Below are positions 36,055-43,742 of a stretch of 64,000 bases of DNA, one piece after another. The notes below the pieces were generated by a model. The model did no database searches. It was not told where the DNA came from and saw only the letters and a program-made list of their open reading frames with translations. Location: contig JBCBDX010000004.1 in NCBI GenBank assembly GCA_038529265.1, positions 62,001-126,000 of the forward strand, read 5' to 3'. A program made the position numbers and the translations under genes. This DNA is from JBCBDX01 sp038529265 (lineage in GTDB: Bacteria; Pseudomonadota; Alphaproteobacteria; Rhizobiales; Rhizobiaceae). Position 1 is the stretch's first letter, and each line of letters opens with the position of its first letter.

Positions 36055-36582
36055 TTAACCCTTCAGTGTCAGCGGAAGTCCCGCCGCAATAAAATGCACT
36101 TGGTCGGCAAGCGCCGCCACATCCTGGTGCAACCGACCTGCATGATCGCGAAAGTCGCGTGCCATCTTGTTATCGGGCACAATGCCTTGACCCACCTCAT
36201 TGGATACAAGAACGACGAGCCCTTCGCACCCGTGCAAGGCGGCGCATAATGACGCAAACCGATCTGAAATGTTTGCCTCAGCCAACATCAGATTAGTGAC
36301 CCACAGCGTCAGGCAATCGACCAGAATAGCGCGCCCCTGCCGGGCTTCTCGCTTCAAGAGTTTCGGAAGCTCAAGAGGCTCTTCCATTGTTTGCCACTGT
36401 GTTTGACGCCTCTTGCGATGCGCTTCCACCCGCGTGCGCATTTCATCGTCCCAAACTTGAGCCGTCGCCACATAGAGTGGCTGTAGACCACTTTCCAAAA
36501 CCAACTTTTCAGCAAATGCTGACTTTCCGGAGCGGGCGCCGCCAAGAACCAGAACTGTACCGGATGTCAATAAGCGAGCCAT
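36055..36582 (-). CDS. cobU: Bifunctional adenosylcobinamide kinase / guanylyltransferase (CobP/CobU)
   Basis: This 175-residue enzyme phosphorylates adenosylcobinamide and transfers GMP to it, activating it for attachment of the lower ligand. The start at 36582 (MARLLTSGTVLVLGGARSG) is used because it begins the conserved domain one base after the cobQ stop; the longer frame to 36711 lies inside cobQ. P-loop GGARSGKS at residues 14-21, YVATAQVWDDEM and LVSNEVGQGIVP are family motifs. In the Pseudomonas scheme the gene is called cobP. Confidence 0.94.
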   Translation of the reverse strand: MARLLTSGTVLVLGGARSGKSAFAEKLVLESGLQPLYVATAQVWDDEMRTRVEAHRKRRQTQWQTMEEPLELPKLLKREARQGRAILVDCLTLWVTNLMLAEANISDRFASLCAALHGCEGLVVLVSNEVGQGIVPDNKMARDFRDHAGRLHQDVAALADQVHFIAAGLPLTLKG

Positions 36583-36583
36583 T

Positions 36584-38065
36584 TCAAGCAGCCCCCTTCC
36601 TGTTGCCATGGTGCGATGCGGCATCAAGCATAGCATCAATATCGAGCACCTGCTCCATGGCCGCGGCGAGTTCATCCAGTGCTTGTTCAATATTTTGCTG
36701 ATGATCAACACCGGTGCTCAAGACGCCCAAACGCTTCAAAAACGCCTGGCGGTAAGCACCGCTCTCAAAAAGCCCATGCAGATAGGTGCCAAAAACCCGT
36801 CCATCCACCGATGATGCACCATCAAACCTGTCGTCCACTTTGATCACTGGCCGGTCACAGTCTGATCCGCTTGTCTGCCCTAAATGAATTTCATAGCCAG
36901 TCAGTGGATGATTGCCATCAACGCTTGTCGCGCGCGTATTCCGCACCGTTTTTACCGGCTGCATCACCGTCGAGATATCCAACAAGCCCAAGCCTTCAAT
37001 TGTAGCAGCGTGCCCTTCAATACCGTGAGGATCGGCAATGTATTTGCCAAGCATCTGATAGCCTCCACAAAGGCCAACAATCATCGCACCGGAATTGGCA
37101 ACGCGCTGAATTTCCTTGTCCCAACCAAGCTCCGCAAAACGTTGCATGTCACCAAGAGTGGATTTTGAGCCCGGAATGATGACGGCGGCAGGATTATGCG
37201 GCCACTCATCGCCCGGCTGAATAAACTGTACATCGACATCCGGTTCTGCAGCCAATGGATCAAGATCATCAAAGTTGGCGATGCGGGCGAGAACCGGAAC
37301 GACAATCTTGGTTTGTCCAGACCTGTTGCGGGAGAGACTTTCCAAAACCACTGAATCTTCCGCTGGAAGCCGCGCTGCCGCCGACTGCCATGGCAACACC
37401 CCCATGCTTGGCCAGCCAGTAAAACGCGTGACGATCTCCAAGCCCTCATCAAACAATGAAACATCGCCTCGGAATTTGTTGATGAGATAGCCAGCGATCA
37501 TATTGCGGTCAGCAGGCGTAAGAACCGTATTGGTTCCAACCAGTGAAGCAATGACCCCCCCGCGATCAATGTCACCGACCAACACAACGGGTACATCAGC
37601 AGCGGTGGCAAAGCCCATATTGGCTATGTCACCCGTACGTAGGTTCACCTCGGCCGGGGAACCGGCACCCTCCACCAAAATGATATCCGCATCTGCCTTG
37701 AGCTTCTCAAATGAGTTCAGAACTGCACTAAGGAGTTTGGGCTTGAGCGCTTGATAGTCACGGCCCTTGGCAGTGCCGGTCATTTGACCATGAACAACAA
37801 TCTGGCTGCCTGTTTCACTCTGTGGCTTCAATAGCACAGGGTTCATATGGATGGACGGAGGGACACCGCACGCCAGTGCCTGCAACCATTGAGCACGGCC
37901 GATCTCGCCACCATCATGCGCGACAGCCGCATTGTTGGACATGTTTTGTGGCTTGAAAGGCCGAACTCGCAATCCCCGGTTTCTCAACGCGCGACACAGA
38001 CCCGCGACAAGAACAGTCTTGCCAACATCTGAGCCGGTTCCTTGAAACATGAGCGCCTTAGCCAT
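36584..38065 (-). CDS. cobQ: Cobyric acid synthase CobQ
   Basis: This 493-residue glutamine-dependent amidotransferase amidates the b, d, e and g side chains of adenosylcobyrinate diamide. The N-terminal P-loop-like QGTGSDVGKT is at residues 9-18, EGAGSPAEVNLR follows, and the glutaminase Cys is in VGLCGGYQMLGK near residue 335 with a late His in GTYLHGLFE. It is the first gene of the minus operon running through cobO. A 390-base region with strong hairpins precedes it. Confidence 0.95.
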   Translation of the reverse strand: MAKALMFQGTGSDVGKTVLVAGLCRALRNRGLRVRPFKPQNMSNNAAVAHDGGEIGRAQWLQALACGVPPSIHMNPVLLKPQSETGSQIVVHGQMTGTAKGRDYQALKPKLLSAVLNSFEKLKADADIILVEGAGSPAEVNLRTGDIANMGFATAADVPVVLVGDIDRGGVIASLVGTNTVLTPADRNMIAGYLINKFRGDVSLFDEGLEIVTRFTGWPSMGVLPWQSAAARLPAEDSVVLESLSRNRSGQTKIVVPVLARIANFDDLDPLAAEPDVDVQFIQPGDEWPHNPAAVIIPGSKSTLGDMQRFAELGWDKEIQRVANSGAMIVGLCGGYQMLGKYIADPHGIEGHAATIEGLGLLDISTVMQPVKTVRNTRATSVDGNHPLTGYEIHLGQTSGSDCDRPVIKVDDRFDGASSVDGRVFGTYLHGLFESGAYRQAFLKRLGVLSTGVDHQQNIEQALDELAAAMEQVLDIDAMLDAASHHGNRKGAA

Positions 38066-38454
38066 GAAATTCGCCTATAGCAGGTGGGACCGTCAGCAAA
38101 GCATTTTCGGAATGTATGCCAGCAAAAGAGGTGCAACGAAAAAGTCGCGGCAGCTATTCGCTGCACGCGACTTTTTTTGCCCGATACGCTGGCAATAATG
38201 GCTCCGGTACGCAGTACCTGTTCCGGAATGGGCCTATGGCGGCCACGTCGGCAAATGTACGGCGACAGGGTTACCACGAGGTTATTGTTCACTTAAGCAA
38301 TTCTAAACAGGCCACTTTTTTCGATAAAAAATGAAATCGGGTCTTGTCGGCAATAATGATGACCCAACTAACGCCTATCAGGGCATTGCTTTTACACCGC
38401 AGCACCAGCAAGGTACGGACAAGCTGGGCGCTTTGGGTCAAACATGGATAGGAA
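38066..38454. other. Intergenic region upstream of cobQ and of the DUF922 gene, rich in hairpins
   Basis: No credible gene is seen in these 389 bases. The region holds two clear inverted repeats: a long stem at 38139-38178 with T runs on both strands, and a GGTAC/GTACC stem at 38206-38218 within a wider TCCGG/CCGGA pairing. On the minus strand this would be the cobQ leader; on the plus strand it precedes the lipoprotein gene. I searched by eye for the cobalamin riboswitch core and did not find it. Confidence 0.6.
38139..38178. terminator. Strong bidirectional hairpin in the cobQ leader
   Basis: AAAAAGTCGCG at 38139-38149 pairs with CGCGACTTTTT at 38166-38176, extended by GCAGC/GCTGC around a five-base loop with one bulged A. 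Plus-strand RNA would end in seven U, minus-strand RNA in five U. It is about 75 bases before the cobQ start, where it could act as an attenuator or as the end of a small RNA. Confidence 0.65.
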
Positions 38455-39024
38455 ATGAACAAGCTCAAACTCGCCGTTTTCGCTTTGCTCGCCTCGGCAA
38501 TATCCGGCTGCGTGAGCACATCACCGAATGTCACAACGAGCTACTACACGATATCAGGCCAAACCAGCGACGAGTTGGATCGTGAACTGCGGCTTCGCGG
38601 GCCACTACAAGGTCACGCCATCGCCGTTGCCGCCATCCGCTTTAATCCGGTCGCGGTGATACAAGAAGAAGCCGCAGATGGTTGTATTTTCAAAACTGCC
38701 AAGTTCCGCGTTGAGGCAGAAATCACTTTGCCACGCTGGAAGGAGCGCAACCAAACCAAGGATCGCGATTTGCGGCGCGCTTGGGATGGTCTGGCGCGAT
38801 ATGCAAAGATCCATGAGGATACACATGTGAAAATCGCGGAACGCTTCGCCAAGCTTCTGGGCGAGGAGCTGGAGGAAATCCCCGCTCAAAATGACTGTCG
38901 CGTATTGGATCGGGTCGCCAAGAAAGTGGTTGAGCGAACGCGCAGAGCACACACGAAAGCGCAGAACGCATTTGATGCGGCAGAGCAACGGCGGCTCGCC
39001 AGGCTTTTTGCGGAAACGAGCTAG
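38455..39024 (+). CDS. Lipoprotein with DUF922-like putative metalloprotease domain
   Basis: This 189-residue protein has a lipoprotein signal peptide ending ISGC, placing the lipidated Cys at residue 19. The domain that follows contains RYAKIHEDTHVKIAE with His120, Glu121 and His124, an HExxH zinc-metalloprotease motif as found in the DUF922 family. Two further cysteines (77 and near 148) could form a disulfide. The C terminus is helical and charged. The function of the family is not established. It is convergent with the phasin-like gene, separated by seven bases. Confidence 0.75.
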   Translation: MNKLKLAVFALLASAISGCVSTSPNVTTSYYTISGQTSDELDRELRLRGPLQGHAIAVAAIRFNPVAVIQEEAADGCIFKTAKFRVEAEITLPRWKERNQTKDRDLRRAWDGLARYAKIHEDTHVKIAERFAKLLGEELEEIPAQNDCRVLDRVAKKVVERTRRAHTKAQNAFDAAEQRRLARLFAETS

Positions 39025-39029
39025 CTCCG

Positions 39030-39057
39030 AACTAAGCGCTTTTCTTATCGCTTAGTT
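39030..39057. terminator. Possible shared hairpin at the convergent gene ends
   Basis: AACTAAGCG and CGCTTAGTT form a perfect nine-base stem around a T-rich ten-base loop. It starts after the DUF922 lipoprotein stop and covers the last codons of the opposing gene. There is no strong T run after the stem, so it is a weak candidate. Confidence 0.4.
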
Positions 39058-39442
39058 TGCGCAAACGCCGATAATTGGCACGAACCCGTTTTGCGGCAGG
39101 CTCCATGCCAGCATCAACAACGTCTTGAAATGCGCGCGATATGATGCGGGCATCGGGAACGTCACCGGCCATCGCGCCAAGCCATATGCGTGTCCATGAC
39201 TGCATCAGTTCGGCATTGATGGAACCGTAACTTTCCATGATCGCAGCCGTTTTCTCGATCACCGCGCGACGTCCCTCTGGAGAATCACGGTGTCTGTCGA
39301 AATAGGGCGTCGCCAATTCCCACATCATGAACGGCATGCGCAGGGAAACAACAAATGGTGCCAGCATCAAAACGTCGGCACCTGGCGGCAGCGCCTTGTA
39401 GCTTGATTTGGCGCTGATCGATCGGACGGGACGCGCGGCCAT
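39032..39442 (-). CDS. Phasin-like small protein
   Basis: About 136 residues from the ATG at 39442, preceded by AAAAGGAG; an upstream start at 39472 would read through the inverted repeat. It is mostly amphipathic helix with a central AELMQSWTRIWLGAMAGD and a basic C terminus (KRVRANYRRLRKLSDKK). It has the look of a polyhydroxyalkanoate granule-associated phasin, but no diagnostic signature is visible and this is a weak call. A perfect inverted repeat of TGCA-containing arms directly upstream resembles operators of phasin regulators. Confidence 0.5.
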   Translation of the reverse strand: MAARPVRSISAKSSYKALPPGADVLMLAPFVVSLRMPFMMWELATPYFDRHRDSPEGRRAVIEKTAAIMESYGSINAELMQSWTRIWLGAMAGDVPDARIISRAFQDVVDAGMEPAAKRVRANYRRLRKLSDKKSA

Positions 39443-39457
39443 AATGAAAGGCACTCC

Positions 39458-39495
39458 TTTTGTGCAATGCACCTATCATACTGCATTGCACAAAA
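39458..39495. promoter_or_regulatory. Perfect 14-bp inverted repeat upstream of the phasin-like gene
   Basis: TTTTGTGCAATGCA (39458-39471) is repeated exactly inverted as TGCATTGCACAAAA (39482-39495) with a ten-base spacer. It lies 16 bases upstream of the phasin-like start, where a repressor would block transcription. TGCA-rich palindromes are known in PhaR-type control of phasin genes; linking this one to PhaR is inference. Confidence 0.55.
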
Positions 39496-39524
39496 ATATG
39501 ATCAATAAGGAGCGCATCAAAAAA

Positions 39525-40898
39525 TCAAGCAAGTTTTGCCGCTGCTTGGTCAAAAGCCTTTGTAATGCGAGACACAGCCAGATCGATTGTCTCCATCGTC
39601 CAAATCAAAGGTGGGGACAGGATCATCGTGTCCATCACTTGGCGCATCATGATGCCATTTTCAATCGCTGCATCGCGCACAGCAACTGTCCCGCGGCCCG
39701 AAGGTTCATGTCGTTGTCGTGTCTCGCGATCCGCAACAACTTCTATGGCAGCAAGTAAGCCAAAAGATCGGATTTCGCCCACCAATGGATGGTCGGCCAA
39801 GGCTGCTGTTAGTGCCTCACCCAAATATGGGCCAGTTTCATCACGCACCCGCTCGATCATGCCTTCGCGTTCAATAATCTCCAGATTACGCAAGGCAACT
39901 GCACACGCGACCGGATGACCGGAATAGGTATACCCGTGATAGAACTCACCCCCCTTCTGCGTGAGCGTCTCTGCAACACGATCACCAACGAGGAGTGCCG
40001 AGAGCGGTTGATAGCCTGACGTCAGGCCTTTGGCGGTGGTTATCATATCCGCCCTGATATCCATGGACTGTGCGGCAAACCATTCGCCGGTCCGGCCATA
40101 GCCGGTGATAACTTCATCCAATAGCAACAAGACATCATACTGCTGACAAATGCTTTGAATTTCCGGCCAATAACTCTCAGGTGGAATTTTGACGCCACCG
40201 GCGCCCTGGATCGGCTCGCCTATAAAAGCAGCGACGTTTTCGGGGCCTGCAGCAAGGATCGCGTCTTCTACTGCCTTGGCGGCACGCAGGCCAAAGGCAT
40301 GGTGGCTCTCGCCGGGTTCGGCTAGATCAAAACTGTAGGGGCACATAACATGTTCGATGTTCGGAACCGCGCCATTGAGCTGTTGGTGCATGGCAGACAT
40401 ACCACCAAGTGACGTCGCCGCGATTGTTGAGCCATGATAAGCCCATTGGCGCGAAATCACGACGTTCTTTGCCGGCTTGCCCTCAAGCACCCAAAAATGA
40501 CGCGCCAAACGCAGCGCCGTATCATTTGCTTCAGAACCCGATGAACCGAAGAAAACCTGATTAATATTGTCAGGCGCAATTGATGCGAGCTTTTCAGCCA
40601 AAAGGACAGGTGTCGGCGTCGTGCAGCGAAAGAAGGAATTATAGTAGGGCAATTCCCGCATCTGTTCAGCTGCGACGTCGGCCAATTCATGATGCCCGTA
40701 ACCGATGTTAACGCACCATAGGCCAGCCATGCCATCTAGGATCTCGTTGCCCAGTGCATCATAAACGAACGGACCGTCGGCCCGCACGATCATGCGACTT
40801 CCTTCGGAGCGCAAATCCTTGTGGTCGGTGAATGGATGTAGATGATGCGCAGCGTCCTTGCGCTGCAATTGTTCATTGGTGAAATTTTGAAAAGTCAT
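39525..40898 (-). CDS. Class III PLP aminotransferase (omega-amino acid / putrescine-pyruvate type)
   Basis: This 457-residue fold-type I transaminase carries the PLP lysine in TTAKGLTSGYQPLSA near residue 288, the aspartate in LLLDEVITGYGRTG near 260, and GSSGSEANDTALRLAR near 120 for cofactor phosphate binding. It belongs with omega-aminotransferases that use pyruvate as acceptor and amines, beta-alanine, taurine or putrescine as donor. A role in polyamine or GABA breakdown would fit the gabD-type gene at the window start, but they are 39 kb apart. The gene stands alone. Confidence 0.87.
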   Translation of the reverse strand: MTFQNFTNEQLQRKDAAHHLHPFTDHKDLRSEGSRMIVRADGPFVYDALGNEILDGMAGLWCVNIGYGHHELADVAAEQMRELPYYNSFFRCTTPTPVLLAEKLASIAPDNINQVFFGSSGSEANDTALRLARHFWVLEGKPAKNVVISRQWAYHGSTIAATSLGGMSAMHQQLNGAVPNIEHVMCPYSFDLAEPGESHHAFGLRAAKAVEDAILAAGPENVAAFIGEPIQGAGGVKIPPESYWPEIQSICQQYDVLLLLDEVITGYGRTGEWFAAQSMDIRADMITTAKGLTSGYQPLSALLVGDRVAETLTQKGGEFYHGYTYSGHPVACAVALRNLEIIEREGMIERVRDETGPYLGEALTAALADHPLVGEIRSFGLLAAIEVVADRETRQRHEPSGRGTVAVRDAAIENGIMMRQVMDTMILSPPLIWTMETIDLAVSRITKAFDQAAAKLA

Positions 40899-41204
40899 TT
40901 TCTGGTCTCCTGAATGTCAAACGGCGCGTCTCAGGAGAAAATGGTGGCGAATAGCCGATGCGAGCGCACAGGCGCAGCAATTCATAGTGCAGCGAGTTGT
41001 CAGATGCCGTAGCTTCCATCCTCAAACTGTTACGCGCGGACCGTAAGTTGCACAAGAACCGTTTGTGCCACTGATCGTTTTTGAAATTCGCTGCTCAAGT
41101 TCAAAAATGCGCGTTCAAGTTTCAAAACAAAGCAGTGAGACTGCCCACCGCAACCCATCTTGCAGTTATCGCGGATAAAACCGCACAACTCGATGGAGAT
41201 GATT
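40899..41204. other. Intergenic region with a 20-bp-period direct repeat
   Basis: No gene is seen in these 306 bases between the divergent aminotransferase and small secreted protein genes. A direct repeat, TCAAGTTCAAAA at 41095 and TCAAGTTTCAAAA at 41115, has a period of 20 bases, two helical turns, which suits a dimeric or tandem-bound activator. The AraC-type regulator gene lies just downstream of the secreted protein. Confidence 0.5.
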
Positions 41205-41453
41205 ATGAAAAAGGCTTTTGTTTTCGCAGGCACCGCTCTTTTGGCTCTTGGCCTCATGACACCTGGTGCTCTGGCAGACACAGCAAATCCAGCACCAAAC
41301 GCAGTCGTTGAAAAAGCCGAACGGTTTGCAGCACCATTGGGCGCAAACTGCACTCTGACAGAAGCCAGCAGCAACACCGCATGCAACGACAATGCGCCCA
41401 AGGCTAAAAACCTATATCCGTCAGCGCCGACATTCCCGCAGTTCGGCATATAA
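41205..41453 (+). CDS. Small secreted protein of unknown function
   Basis: About 82 residues from the ATG at 41205, which starts a good signal peptide (MKKAFVFAGTALLALGLM, cleavage near GALADT) after a GGAG site. The mature part is about 58 residues with two cysteines (GANCTLTEASSNTACNDN) that could form a disulfide, and a proline-rich end. No family is recognised. It is followed after 43 bases by an AraC-type regulator on the same strand. Confidence 0.6.
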   Translation: MKKAFVFAGTALLALGLMTPGALADTANPAPNAVVEKAERFAAPLGANCTLTEASSNTACNDNAPKAKNLYPSAPTFPQFGI

Positions 41454-41496
41454 GGGCATTTGAGATCGGCCCCAATTGAGCTAGATTTAGTGCGCC

Positions 41497-42573
41497 ATGG
41501 GTTATATTGATCTCTTTGAAGGTATGTTGCGCGGCGGCGCTGGAGCATTGTGCATCGTTCTGATTGCGCAAATCCTGGCGCCGCGTCCGCTTACCTGGGC
41601 AGCGACCTACGGCGCATTGTTCCTGTTGGGCGCAGGCATCTATTCGGTTGCAGCGCTTCCTGCGATCGTTCCCGTTCTAGGCGTTTGGCTGGTACCGCTA
41701 AAGTCAATTGGTATCGCAAGCCCCGCCTTTTTCTGGCTGTTTGTGCGCGCCCTTCATAATGATGACTACCGCTTTTCCTTGGCTGACCTGCTAGCACCGG
41801 CTGCGTTGACGAGCCTATATCTGATCTGCAAGCCGTTCCCGGAACTGAAGAGCTTTACCATGTGGGTAAACCTCACGTTGGTAACGGCACTGATGGTCCA
41901 TACAATTTATATCGTAAGGTGCTGCCTGTCTGACGATTTGGTGGATTCCCGTCGCCACGTGGCACGCACCATGTCATGGCTCATCCCGCTTATTGCCTTG
42001 GCCATATTTGCCGTGGAATTGGTCGAGATCACTGCCGAGGCTTTAAAACCGGAAGGCGCACCCATATGGATGCGAGCAAGCGCTGCAATCGGCATGCTCT
42101 TTGTAGGCATTATACTGATGACATCGCTTTCCTCGATCCGTAAAACGCTTCTCCCCATAGCGAGTAACGAGACTGGGAAACGTGCGGAAGCCAATGGAGC
42201 AAAAGAAGGCCTATCAGCTGCTGATCGGATTGACCTGGGCCGTATTCGCGACCTGATGGAAGATGGCGCTTACCTCGCGCCGGGACTTTCAATTGGTGAA
42301 CTTGCACAGCAACTGGGCCTGCCGGAACACCGCGCACGTAAACTCATCAACGGTGCGCTTGGCTATCGCAACTTCGCCGCCTTCGTTAATGACTACCGCA
42401 TCGCGGAAGCCAAAAGACGCTTGGCGCAAGCCGATTTCGTGCACACGCAAATTACGAGTCTGGCTTTCGATCTCGGATATGGTTCGTTGGCCCCGTTCAA
42501 TCGCGCATTCAAGGAACGTGCCGGCCTGAGCCCCAGTGAATACCGCGAACAGGTTCTATCCATTTCTACTTAA
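41497..42573 (+). CDS. AraC-family regulator with N-terminal membrane domain
   Basis: This 358-residue protein has about seven hydrophobic segments in residues 10-210 and a cytosolic C-terminal AraC DNA-binding domain (about 245-355), with two helix-turn-helix units: LSIGELAQQLGLPEHRARKLI and HTQITSLAFDLGYGSLAPFNRAFKE. This layout suggests a membrane sensor that binds DNA directly. Neighbouring targets may be the small secreted protein upstream or the SDR genes downstream. The signal is unknown. Confidence 0.85.
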   Translation: MGYIDLFEGMLRGGAGALCIVLIAQILAPRPLTWAATYGALFLLGAGIYSVAALPAIVPVLGVWLVPLKSIGIASPAFFWLFVRALHNDDYRFSLADLLAPAALTSLYLICKPFPELKSFTMWVNLTLVTALMVHTIYIVRCCLSDDLVDSRRHVARTMSWLIPLIALAIFAVELVEITAEALKPEGAPIWMRASAAIGMLFVGIILMTSLSSIRKTLLPIASNETGKRAEANGAKEGLSAADRIDLGRIRDLMEDGAYLAPGLSIGELAQQLGLPEHRARKLINGALGYRNFAAFVNDYRIAEAKRRLAQADFVHTQITSLAFDLGYGSLAPFNRAFKERAGLSPSEYREQVLSIST

Positions 42574-42642
42574 TGCGACGCCGCCCTCGCTATCGCATGG
42601 CATCCACGATAGACAATCGCTGAAATTCGACAGGGCATCATT

Positions 42643-43689
42643 GTGACTAAACGCGTTTTCCTGACCGGTATCAGCGGTTTCATCGGCAAAGAGATAGCCA
42701 TTGAGTTGATGAATCGCGGATATGCAGTCCATGGAGCAATCCGCTTTCGGGACCATGAACCCTCACTGCGCAAAGCGCTAGAATATGCCCTGGATAGTAG
42801 CGACCTGCCTCTGACGTTGGAGCATCTCGAACTGGATCATGCCAGCGGTTGGGCAAAGGCCTTGCGGGGTCACGACAATCTTATTCATACGGCAAGCCAC
42901 GTGCCAGTGGTGATGCCGCGCAATCAAGCGGCGATCTTGGGGCCCGCGCTGGACGGAACGAAGATCGTATTACGTGCCGCGAAGGCGAGCGGCGTTAGAC
43001 GGGTGATACTCACTTCTTCAGTCACCGCAATTACAGAAGGTCATCGCTTCAAGGGAAAAAGGACATTTGATGAAACGCACTGGTCTGATCTGAACGGCAG
43101 AAAAATGACGGCTTATGCAGCGTCCAAGACCGTCGCCGAACGCTTGGCGTGGTCGTTGGCGCAAGAAGAAGACTGCCCCTACTCGCTGACGACACTCCTG
43201 CCGGGCGTTACGATGGGTCCCATGCGCGAGCATCGCGCAGCAGCATCATTGGCCATGGTGACACGTTTGATCCGCGGGCTTGATCCGGCCCAACCCAACT
43301 TTGGCTTTACGCATGTCGACGTGCGGGATGTTGCACGATGTCATGTTGATGCTTTGGAAAAAGATAAGGCAAAAGGGGAGCGTATCGCGCTGACCAATGG
43401 CTTTCTCTGGTACCCGCAAATTGCTTCCTTTATCGAAGAAAAGTTTCCCGAGCTGGAACTGAAAACCAGGCGAATGCCCAGCGCCATTGTTCGGGTTTTT
43501 GCGCCATATAAGCCACGTTTAAGGTCCTTTGCACCGCATCTTGATCGCCATGCTGACGTGTCAAACGCCAAGGCGCTTTCAATCTTTAATCAGCCGTTCA
43601 TCAACCTTGACCGCATGCTGACAGACACGGTGTCTTCGATACTCGACAAGACCGAAAACCTGCCAAAAAACATTAAATCAACATCTTGA
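42643..43689 (+). CDS. NAD(P)-dependent epimerase/reductase, extended SDR (first of a tandem pair)
   Basis: This 348-residue extended short-chain dehydrogenase begins with a GTG codon and the nucleotide-binding FLTGISGFIGKEIA (GxxGxxG). The catalytic YAASK lies near residue 165, with a serine in ILTSSVTAI near 125. It is closest to dihydroflavonol reductase/cinnamyl reductase-like SDRs that reduce aldehydes or ketones. The next gene is a clear paralog 53 bases downstream, so a duplication in place is likely. Substrate is unknown. Confidence 0.82.
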   Translation: MTKRVFLTGISGFIGKEIAIELMNRGYAVHGAIRFRDHEPSLRKALEYALDSSDLPLTLEHLELDHASGWAKALRGHDNLIHTASHVPVVMPRNQAAILGPALDGTKIVLRAAKASGVRRVILTSSVTAITEGHRFKGKRTFDETHWSDLNGRKMTAYAASKTVAERLAWSLAQEEDCPYSLTTLLPGVTMGPMREHRAAASLAMVTRLIRGLDPAQPNFGFTHVDVRDVARCHVDALEKDKAKGERIALTNGFLWYPQIASFIEEKFPELELKTRRMPSAIVRVFAPYKPRLRSFAPHLDRHADVSNAKALSIFNQPFINLDRMLTDTVSSILDKTENLPKNIKSTS

Positions 43690-43742
43690 ATTTCCGAACG
43701 GCAAACCAATGTTAGTGCCAGTAACATTAATCAGAGGCTTCC

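Noticed and set aside
36583..36711. Longer start for cobU
   Set aside because: The extension lies inside cobQ in another frame; conserved sequence begins at 36582.
38116..38334. Plus-strand open frame of 72 codons in the cobQ leader
   Set aside because: It runs through the hairpins, has no ribosome-binding site and biased residues typical of a chance frame.
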